From NCBI RefSeq assembly GCF_004614185.1, contig NZ_SPVF01000084.1, positions 1 through 47,247 on the forward strand: a stretch of DNA of 47,247 bases, given 5' to 3'. Shown in pieces: positions 41,567 to 47,247 of the stretch. How positions within the stretch are numbered: the first letter of the stretch is position 1; each line of letters begins with the position of its first letter. This DNA comes from Zemynaea arenosa. Its GTDB lineage: Bacteria > Pseudomonadota > Gammaproteobacteria > Burkholderiales > Burkholderiaceae_D. A program made the translations under genes and the position numbers. Under the pieces are notes generated by a model that did not search any database, was not told the DNA's origin, and saw only the letters and a list, made by a program, of their open reading frames with translations.

Positions 41567-42247
41567 TCAGTCTTCGGTGTGCGACGGCGGCTTGCGGCGC
41601 GATGGGTGCATGGTGAAGCCGATCAGGCGCGTGACCACGGTAGCGAGGTACATCAGCCCCGTCATCATCTCGATGCTGGCAACCGAGCGCGCATGCTTGG
41701 AGACGGCGACCACGTTGCCCATGCCGGTGCCGGTGAGCAGGGCGAAGCTCAGGTGGTTCAGGTCCGACCAGCTTCTGAGCGTGCCGATCTCCGAGTAGGC
41801 GGTGGGTTGCAGCGCCTGGATCATCACGTACAGGTGGGTGAAGGCCCAGATCAGCAAGGTGAAAGTCGCGGCGGCGGCGAACAGTTCATCCGCTGTCACC
41901 TGGTCGTCATGCATCATGTAGGCGATCAGGCTGATGGCGGCGTAAAAGTAAAAAATCGCTTCCAGTCCGGCGGACCAGGGCAGCAGCGCTTCCATGTGGC
42001 CGAGGCTCTGCATGCCGAGCAGGCCGATCACGGGGATCGCGAGGGCGACGCTGATCCAGGTCGGCCCCGGTGTCTTCTCCACGGTACGGATGGTCAGCAC
42101 CAGCACGAACACGCCCACGGCATTGAGGGCCGTGCGGCCGTAGTCCGTGTCCTCGATGAACGGATAAAGCACGACACACAGCAGCTGCACCACCAGCAGG
42201 ATCGCCGACGGATGCCCGCGGGGGCGGAAGCGCCGCAGCCAGGTCAT
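41567..42247 (-). CDS. Ion-channel-like membrane protein with altered filter
   Basis: A 226-residue membrane protein with six to seven helices. The C-terminal pore-like region [20 protein letters not shown] (residues 164-183), then [20 protein letters not shown] and VTRLIG, matches the Ion_trans_2 potassium-channel layout. In ordinary members the filter reads like TTVGYGD or TTLGYGD; here it is T172-G-T-G-M-G-N178, so the canonical GYGD is lost. It may be a non-selective or inactive relative. Its start overlaps the rpe stop by 4 bases (ATGA), and gph follows 5 bases downstream. Confidence 0.75.
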   Translation of the reverse strand: MTWLRRFRPRGHPSAILLVVQLLCVVLYPFIEDTDYGRTALNAVGVFVLVLTIRTVEKTPGPTWISVALAIPVIGLLGMQSLGHMEALLPWSAGLEAIFYFYAAISLIAYMMHDDQVTADELFAAAATFTLLIWAFTHLYVMIQALQPTAYSEIGTLRSWSDLNHLSFALLTGTGMGNVVAVSKHARSVASIEMMTGLMYLATVVTRLIGFTMHPSRRKPPSHTED

Positions 42248-42906
42248 TTCGCCAGTTCGGCGCGCATGGCGTCGATGACGGCCTTGTAGTCAGGTTTGCC
42301 GAAGATGGCGGAGCCGGCGACGAAAGTGTCCGCGCCCGCAGCCGCGGCTTCGGCGATGTTCTCGACCTTGATGCCGCCATCCACCTCCAGCATGATGTCG
42401 CGGCCCGATTCGTCGATCAGACGGCGCGCCTCGGCGATCTTCTTGAGCGCCTGCGGGATGAAGGACTGGCCGCCGAAGCCCGGGTTCACGGACATAATCA
42501 GGATCATGTCGATCTTGTCCATCACGTGCTCGAGGTAGCTGAGCGGGGTGGCCGGGTTGAACACGAGGCCGGCCTTGCAGCCATGGTCGCGGATCAGCTG
42601 GAGAGAACGGTCGATGTGCTCGGAGCCTTCCGGGTGGAAGGTGATGATGTTGGCGCCGGCCTTGGCAAAGTCCGGAATGATGCGGTCCACCGGCTTGACC
42701 ATCAGGTGCACGTCGATCGGCACCTGCACGTGCGGGCGGATGGCTTGGCACACCAGCGGGCCGATGGTCAGGTTGGGCACGTAGTGGTTGTCCATCACGT
42801 CGAAGTGGATGATGTCAGCGCCGGCGGCGACGACGTTGCGCACTTCCTCGCCCAGGCGGGCAAAGTCGGCGGACAGGATGCTGGGAGCGATGCGGTAGGT
42901 GGTCAT
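42244..42906 (-). CDS. rpe: Ribulose-phosphate 3-epimerase
   Basis: A 220-residue TIM-barrel enzyme interconverting ribulose-5-phosphate and xylulose-5-phosphate. It has [35 protein letters not shown] with metal-binding His and Asp, VDVHLM-type [24 protein letters not shown] and [11 protein letters not shown]. First gene of the minus-strand cluster; divergent from apaG, 79 bases away. Confidence 0.97.
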   Translation of the reverse strand: MTTYRIAPSILSADFARLGEEVRNVVAAGADIIHFDVMDNHYVPNLTIGPLVCQAIRPHVQVPIDVHLMVKPVDRIIPDFAKAGANIITFHPEGSEHIDRSLQLIRDHGCKAGLVFNPATPLSYLEHVMDKIDMILIMSVNPGFGGQSFIPQALKKIAEARRLIDESGRDIMLEVDGGIKVENIAEAAAAGADTFVAGSAIFGKPDYKAVIDAMRAELAK

Positions 42907-42985
42907 AGGGCGTGCGGAACGGCTGGATGGTCAAGATCCGCTATTTTACGCTGCCGGAGTATGATGTCGCCTTCATCCGGGGAAC

Positions 42986-43363
42986 ATGATGGCTACCTAC
43001 GAATTTACCGTTTCGGTCCGCACGCAGTATCTGCCGGAGCAGTCCGATCCCGAGCGCACCAACTTTGTTTTCACCTATTCCATCACCATCAAGAATACGG
43101 GGAGCATTCCAGCCCAGCTGATCTCGCGGCACTGGGTGATCACCGATGCGCACAATCACGTGCAGGAGGTGCGCGGCCTGGGCGTGGTGGGGCACCAGCC
43201 CTTGCTGCAGCCGGGCGAGGAGTTCGAGTACACGAGCGGCACCCAGCTCGCCACCCCGCAAGGGTCGATGGTGGGCGAGTACTTCTGCGTGGCGGAAGAC
43301 GGCACGCAGTTCGTAGCCAAAATTCCGGAGTTCGTGCTGTCCCTGCCGCGGACCTTGCACTGA
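42986..43363 (+). CDS. apaG: ApaG protein
   Basis: A 125-residue single-domain fibronectin-III-like protein. It matches ApaG throughout: YEFTVSVRTQYLPEQSDPE, FVFTYSITIKNTGSIPAQL, SRHWVITDAHNHVQEVRG, GVVGHQPLLQPGEEFEYTSG and MVGEYFCVAEDG. ApaG proteins have been linked to cobalt resistance and diadenosine tetraphosphate levels without a known activity. Two ATG codons in tandem (42986 and 42989) both fit. Confidence 0.95.
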   Translation: MMATYEFTVSVRTQYLPEQSDPERTNFVFTYSITIKNTGSIPAQLISRHWVITDAHNHVQEVRGLGVVGHQPLLQPGEEFEYTSGTQLATPQGSMVGEYFCVAEDGTQFVAKIPEFVLSLPRTLH

Positions 43364-43489
43364 TTACTTGTCGTCAGGCTGGCGTTCGTCGCGCTGCGTG
43401 CTGTCCGGCTTACGGCCGGACGCCGTCCACCAGACGATAAAGACGAGCAGAAACAGCGCAAAGCCAGCCTCCAACATCAACAGCCACAT
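43364..43489 (-). CDS. Small single-pass membrane protein (41 residues)
   Basis: A 41-residue frame: MWLLMLEAGFALFLLVFIVW forms one transmembrane helix, followed by a hydrophilic, charged tail ending in Lys. The stop directly follows that of apaG on the opposite strand. Its ATG is only 11 bases from the divergent mltA ATG, so the start or control regions overlap. A compact, clean helix plus tail argues for a real protein, but no family name is assigned. Confidence 0.6.
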   Translation of the reverse strand: MWLLMLEAGFALFLLVFIVWWTASGRKPDSTQRDERQPDDK

Positions 43490-43500
43490 ACCGATCACCC

Positions 43501-44784
43501 ATGCCGATTCGTTATTCGATGCGCCGCAGTGTAACCGTTCCGCTGACCGCCGTGGCGGTGCTGCTGGCGGCATGTACCACGCAACCTGTCCAGCAACCGG
43601 CGCCGGAGCGGGTGAAGCCGCCGGTGGTGATGCCGCCGCCGGTGCAGCCGGTGCCCGTGCCGCCTCCGGTCCAGCCGCCGGTCCAGCCGCCCGTGGCGGA
43701 GCAGCCCGCGCCACCGCCGGCACCGCTGTTCACGGCCGTGTCGTTCGCGGAGCTGCCGGGATGGGGCACCGACGACTTGCGCGAGGCATGGCCGGCGTTC
43801 CTGTCTTCATGCTCGGTGCTGGGCAAGCGGTCCGACTGGGCCGAGGTATGCGCCACCGCGCGCGGCGTTGATGGCAGCGACAGTGTCGGCATCCGCAACT
43901 ATTTCGAGGCGAACTTCGTGCCGCAGATGGTCCGTTCGCCGGATGGCTCGGACACGGGCCTCATCACCGGCTACTACGAGGCGATGCTGCATGGCTCCCG
44001 CAAGCGCGCCGGCGCCTTCCAGACGCCGCTCTACAAAGTGCCGGACGATCTACTGGTCGTCGATCTCGGCTCCGTGTACCCGCAGCTGAAGAACATGCGC
44101 CTGCGCGGCCGGGTGGTTGGCAAGAAGGTGGTCCCCTACGGCAGCCGCGCGGAGATCGAGCGTTCCGGCCTGCCGGGCAAGGAGCTGATGTGGGTGAACG
44201 ACCCGGTCGAGGCCTTCTTCCTGGAAGTGCAGGGTTCCGGCCGCGTGCAGTTGGACGACACCGGTGAGATGGTCCGCATCGGCTATGCGGACCAGAACGG
44301 GCACCCTTACCTGGCGATTGGCCGCTGGATGGTGGACCAGGGCCTGCTGCCGCGCGACCAGGTCTCCGCGCAGTCGATCAAGGCGTGGCTGGCCGCGCAC
44401 CCGGAACGCCAGCAGGAAGTGCTGAACGCGAATCCGAGCTATGTGTTCTTCAGGGAGTCGCCGATCCCTGACCCCAGCGTCGGACCGAAGGGCGCGCTCG
44501 GTGTGCCGCTGACGCCCGCGCGCTCGGTCGCCATCGACCAGACCTTGCTGCCGCTGGGCGCCCCGATCTTTTTGGCGACCACGCAGGCGGGCAGCGATGT
44601 ACCGATGCAGAAGCTGGTGATGGGTCAGGATACCGGCGGCGCGATCCGCGGGGCGGTGCGGGCAGACTTCTTCTATGGCTTCGGCAAGGATGCCGAGGAC
44701 AAGGCGGGCCTGATGAAGCAGCAGGGCCGCCTGTGGGTGCTGCTGCCGCGCCAGATGGTCACGGCTGCCGGCGGATCGAAGTAA
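43501..44784 (+). CDS. mltA: Membrane-bound lytic murein transglycosylase A
   Basis: A 427-residue outer-membrane lipoprotein that cleaves the peptidoglycan glycan chain to 1,6-anhydro ends. It has a lipobox LLAAC (about residue 25), then a Pro/Val/Gln-rich linker (VQPVPVPPPVQPPVQPP) to about residue 75. The MltA domain has LITGYYEAMLHGSRKR, LMWVNDPVEAFFLEVQGSGR and 3D-domain MGQDTGGAIRGAVRADFF with catalytic Asp. The ATG at 43501 may be replaced by the one at 43519, which gives a tighter signal peptide. The 3' end overlaps an MFS gene tail to tail by 26 bases. Confidence 0.94.
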   Translation: MPIRYSMRRSVTVPLTAVAVLLAACTTQPVQQPAPERVKPPVVMPPPVQPVPVPPPVQPPVQPPVAEQPAPPPAPLFTAVSFAELPGWGTDDLREAWPAFLSSCSVLGKRSDWAEVCATARGVDGSDSVGIRNYFEANFVPQMVRSPDGSDTGLITGYYEAMLHGSRKRAGAFQTPLYKVPDDLLVVDLGSVYPQLKNMRLRGRVVGKKVVPYGSRAEIERSGLPGKELMWVNDPVEAFFLEVQGSGRVQLDDTGEMVRIGYADQNGHPYLAIGRWMVDQGLLPRDQVSAQSIKAWLAAHPERQQEVLNANPSYVFFRESPIPDPSVGPKGALGVPLTPARSVAIDQTLLPLGAPIFLATTQAGSDVPMQKLVMGQDTGGAIRGAVRADFFYGFGKDAEDKAGLMKQQGRLWVLLPRQMVTAAGGSK

Positions 44785-46024
44785 AGCCGACCACCCACAC
44801 CGTCAGCGCAATGGCGACGACGGCGATGCAGGCAAGGCCCGTCCGGACGCCGAACTGCTCGCCCACGGCGCCGGCCAGGAAGGCGCCGACGGGCGCCGTG
44901 GCCACGGTGACGAAGCGCATCGTGGAGATCATGCGGCCCAGGAAGGCGTCCGGCGTCACGCGCTGGCGCATCGTCACGTAGGGCATAAAGAACAGCATCA
45001 CCCCGCAGTCGAAGATAAAGACCAGCGCGCCGTAGGCTACGACCGTGAGGGCGTGCGAGCCGAATGGATCGCGCGGGAGCAGCGGCATCAGCGTCCAGAC
45101 CAGTGCCATGCTGGCCAGCGCCCCTACAATGACGCCGCCGGCGCCCAGCTTGCGGGTGAGCGGCTTGAGCAGGATGGAGCTGGCCAGCACGCCGACGCCG
45201 CCGAGCATTTGCGCCACGCCGATCTGGCCAGGCGACAGGCCGAGGACGCGGGTCGCGAAGATAACGCTCAGCGCTAGGTAGCCGTAAAAGAGGATGTGCC
45301 AGATACCGGCCATCCAGGCCAGTGGCCGCAGCACCTCGTGCTGCCACACGTATTTCAGCCCTTCGGCCATGTCTTTCAGTGGATGCTGGCCAGTGGGCTC
45401 GGGCTTCGCCTCGGTCACGCCCATGCGGCGCAGGCTGAAGATGGCGTAGAAGAAGGTGAGCGCGTCCAGCAGGAGAGCGACTGGTGCGCTTAGGACCTGG
45501 ATGAGGATCCCGCCCAGGCCCGGTCCGAGCAGGCGCGAGACCGAGTCGGAAGCGGCGATCTTGGACTGCGCGTCGGTCATCCGCTCGCGGCCCACCAGAT
45601 GGACCACGAACACTTGCTCCGCACTGCCGCCCACCACGTTCACGGTCCCCATCAGGAAGCCGACCACGTACATCCACGGCATCGAGAGCCATCCGAGCCA
45701 CCAGGCCAGCGGCACGCTGGCCAGCGCGAGGCCGAAGGTGGCCTTGCTGGCGAGGAGGATGGGCAGGCGGCGGTAGCGGTCCAGCAGCACGCCAGACGGA
45801 AGGCCGAACAGCGCGAAGGGAAGGGCTTGCATGGCGCTCAAGGTGCCCATCTCCGCGGCGGAGGCGTGCAGTAGCAGGACGGCGCACAGCGGCATGGCGA
45901 GCGTCGTGATCTGGGCGCCGAAGTCGTTGAGGGTCGTGACGAGCCAGTAGCGCCGGAAGTCGGCGCTTTCAAGCAGCGGGTCCTGGAGCAGGTTCTTGAA
46001 GTAGGCGACGAAGGGGATCGGCAT
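44759..46024 (-). CDS. MFS transporter, EntS/MefA-like exporter
   Basis: A 421-residue inner-membrane transporter with 12 helices. The start FRRYWLVTTLNDFGAQITTL, GLPSGVLLDRYRRLPILLAS and the ASDSVSRLLGPGLGG block are typical of the drug/siderophore exporter branch (MFS_3). Substrate unknown. The start was placed at 46024 (MPIPFVAYF), since a GTG three codons earlier lacks support. The C-terminal end overlaps the mltA 3' end by 26 bases on the opposite strand. Confidence 0.9.
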   Translation of the reverse strand: MPIPFVAYFKNLLQDPLLESADFRRYWLVTTLNDFGAQITTLAMPLCAVLLLHASAAEMGTLSAMQALPFALFGLPSGVLLDRYRRLPILLASKATFGLALASVPLAWWLGWLSMPWMYVVGFLMGTVNVVGGSAEQVFVVHLVGRERMTDAQSKIAASDSVSRLLGPGLGGILIQVLSAPVALLLDALTFFYAIFSLRRMGVTEAKPEPTGQHPLKDMAEGLKYVWQHEVLRPLAWMAGIWHILFYGYLALSVIFATRVLGLSPGQIGVAQMLGGVGVLASSILLKPLTRKLGAGGVIVGALASMALVWTLMPLLPRDPFGSHALTVVAYGALVFIFDCGVMLFFMPYVTMRQRVTPDAFLGRMISTMRFVTVATAPVGAFLAGAVGEQFGVRTGLACIAVVAIALTVWVVGFTSIRRQP

Positions 46025-46125
46025 GGGTGGCACAGTGCGAGCTGGAGATGATACCGGGGCGGGAGTGGCGCTACAATCCCGGCTTTGTCTTTAATTGTCT
46101 TCTCTTCTTGAATAAGGGGTGCCCC

Positions 46126-46902
46126 ATGCAATATCAGGATTTGCTGATCGAGACCCACGGCAAAGTGGCCGTGATCCGCCTGAACCGCCCGAAGGCGATG
46201 AACGCCCTGAACGACAACATGATGAATGAGCTGGGCGAGGCGCTGTACGCCTTCGACAAGGACCCGGCGGTCAACGTCATTGTCCTCACGGGCAGCGAGA
46301 AGGCGTTTGCAGCGGGTGCGGATATCGCGGCGATGGTCAACTACGACTATCAGGAGACCCATACCAATAACTACATCGGCCGCAACTGGGAGCACATCCT
46401 CAATGTGCGCAAGCCGGTGATCGGCGCGGTGGCCGGGTACTGCCTGGGCGGCGGCTGCGAGCTGGCGATGATGTGCGACTTCCTGGTCGCCGCGGATTCG
46501 GCCAAGTTCGGGCAGCCGGAGATCAAGGTCGGCGTGACCCCGGGCGCTGGCGGTACCCAGCGCCTGCCGCGCGCGATCGGCAAGTCCAAGGCGATGGACA
46601 TGCTGCTCACCACCCGCATGATCGATGCGGCGGAAGCGGAGCGCACCGGTTTGGTGTCGCGCGTGATCCCGGCGGAGAAGCTGATGGAGGAAGTGGTGGC
46701 GATCGCGCAGCAGATCGCGGAGATGCCGGTGTCGGTGGCCATCCAGATCAAGGACGCGGTCAACCAGGCCTTCGAGACCACCCTGTCGCAGGGCGTGCGC
46801 TACGAGCGCCGCTACTTCCACGCGGGCTTCGGCACGCCGGCGCAGCGCGAGGGCATGAACGCGTTCCTGGAGAAGCGGAAGCCGAACTTCGAGGGCCTGT
46901 GA
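46126..46902 (+). CDS. Enoyl-CoA hydratase
   Basis: A 258-residue crotonase-fold enzyme hydrating 2-enoyl-CoA in fatty-acid beta-oxidation. Catalytic glutamates E112 in GGGCELAMMCD and E132 in FGQPEIKVG align with rat Glu144 and Glu164, so full hydratase activity is expected; VTPGAGGTQRLPRAIGK forms the CoA site. It has a usual length. Divergent from the MFS gene. AAGGGG lies 8 bases before the ATG. The rRNA promoter begins 28 bases after its stop. Confidence 0.95.
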   Translation: MQYQDLLIETHGKVAVIRLNRPKAMNALNDNMMNELGEALYAFDKDPAVNVIVLTGSEKAFAAGADIAAMVNYDYQETHTNNYIGRNWEHILNVRKPVIGAVAGYCLGGGCELAMMCDFLVAADSAKFGQPEIKVGVTPGAGGTQRLPRAIGKSKAMDMLLTTRMIDAAEAERTGLVSRVIPAEKLMEEVVAIAQQIAEMPVSVAIQIKDAVNQAFETTLSQGVRYERRYFHAGFGTPAQREGMNAFLEKRKPNFEGL

Positions 46903-46930
46903 CTTTTCACGATTTTTCGCAAAGCGGGGC

Positions 46931-46959
46931 TTGACGCAGCGCAGCGCAAGTCCCATAAT
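46931..46959 (+). promoter_or_regulatory. rRNA operon promoter
   Basis: TTGACG (46931-46936), a 17-base spacer and CATAAT (46954-46959) form a strong sigma-70 promoter about 245 bases before 16S. An A/T-rich run just upstream (CACGATTTTTCGC) could act as an UP element. Confidence 0.85.
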
Positions 46960-47020
46960 CTCGTTTCTCTGCTGCTGACGAACACAACGATTCGCAGCGA
47001 TAGCAGAAGGCCCTCAGGGC

Positions 47021-47034
47021 TGGATCTTTAACAA
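47021..47034 (+). promoter_or_regulatory. boxA-like antitermination element in the rRNA leader
   Basis: TGGATCTTTAACAA resembles the boxA consensus (TGCTCTTTAACA) used by the NusB-NusE antitermination complex. A leader hairpin CACCGG-CTTG-CCGGTG (47072-47087) follows it. Confidence 0.7.
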
Positions 47035-47202
47035 TCAACAGTCGATAAGTGTGGGCGTTTGATGAAGGTGCCACCGGCTTGCCGGTGATACTCAAAATAT
47101 TTATCAAATGCTCGACACAAGAAATAAACGTGACCTCGCAAGAGGAACGTCAGTATCTTGAGAAGAGCGACCTGCTTTGGAAACAAAGCAAAAACAGGAA
47201 TT

Positions 47203-47247
47203 AAACTGAAGAGTTTGATCCTGGCTCAGATTGAACGCTGGCGGCAT
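47203..47247 (+). rRNA. rrs: 16S rRNA, 5' end (partial, runs off the window)
   Basis: The window ends in the start of 16S: AAACTGAAGAGTTTGATCCT then GGCTCAGATTGAACGCTGGC. Alignment to E. coli places position 1 at 47203. Only 45 bases are present. Confidence 0.97.

Larger units (their letters stand above)
46903..47202 (+). other. rRNA operon promoter and pre-16S leader
   Basis: About 300 bases without a protein gene. They hold the promoter at 46931, the boxA element at 47021, a 6-bp leader hairpin at 47072, a CCTC-GCAA-GAGG stem near 47132, and the short run-up to 16S, which probably pairs with sequence beyond the window for RNase III cleavage. Confidence 0.8.

Noticed and set aside
43514..43723. 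N-terminal extension of the 41-residue membrane protein with a Pro/Ala-rich stretch
   Set aside because: The Pro/Ala region is the antisense of the mltA proline-rich linker and is a composition artefact.

Overview
The window looks like chromosome from a high-GC betaproteobacterium of the Oxalobacteraceae (Massilia/Duganella/Telluria type). The reasons are the strong GC bias, the gene order rpe - channel-like gene - gph - trpE - trpG - trpD - trpC, the apaG/mltA neighbourhood, and a Burkholderiales-style rRNA leader running into the first 45 bases of a 16S gene at the right edge. The genus is an inference from gene content and protein style; no search was run.

Layout. (1) 1-3.2 kb: housekeeping and unknown genes (serine hydrolase, DUF2945 protein, a 25-residue membrane peptide, a COG4315-type secreted protein, a DUF2058 protein). 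(2) 3.2-20.5 kb: a carbohydrate-utilisation locus. It encodes a secreted CBM9-like protein, a TonB-dependent receptor, a flavin-dependent halogenase, a GH2 beta-mannosidase, a LacI regulator, an AGE-family isomerase, a PfkB sugar kinase, GH47 and GH92 alpha-mannosidases and an FHS-family sugar permease. The enzymes point to alpha-mannosides with a beta-mannosyl core, such as high-mannose N-glycan or a fungal mannan. A plausible route is: receptor uptake, trimming by GH92 and GH47, removal of the last beta-mannose by GH2, mannose import by the permease, isomerisation to fructose, and phosphorylation to fructose-6-phosphate. Palindromic A/T-rich sites (TTTAGT-N7-ACTAAA and relatives) occur ahead of the CBM9, receptor and lacI genes and are candidate operators of the LacI protein. 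The right end of the locus abuts a DUF389 gene cut off after 71 codons.

(3) 20.9-28.6 kb: a hybrid histidine kinase, two dihydrofolate-reductase-family proteins, a TRIC-type channel, a YjdM/PhnA zinc-ribbon protein, an AraC-GyrI regulator and a DoxX-like protein. Remnants of a second reductase and a DoxX gene lie in between. (4) 28.6-36.1 kb: tRNA-Phe with its terminator, a UbiH-type hydroxylase, DsbC, a two-subunit molybdenum hydroxylase with a MocA-like maturase, and an M61 peptidase.

(5) 36.1-42.9 kb, minus strand: rpe, a channel-like gene, gph, a trp leader peptide with three Trp codons plus attenuator, then trpE, trpG, trpD, a LysE exporter gene and trpC. (6) 43-47.2 kb: apaG, a 41-residue membrane protein, mltA, an MFS transporter overlapping mltA tail to tail, an enoyl-CoA hydratase, and the promoter and leader of an rRNA operon.

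Most exciting candidates: the mannoside locus with its embedded halogenase and operator set, the repeat pair that has rewritten the end of the beta-mannosidase gene, and the complete trp attenuator.
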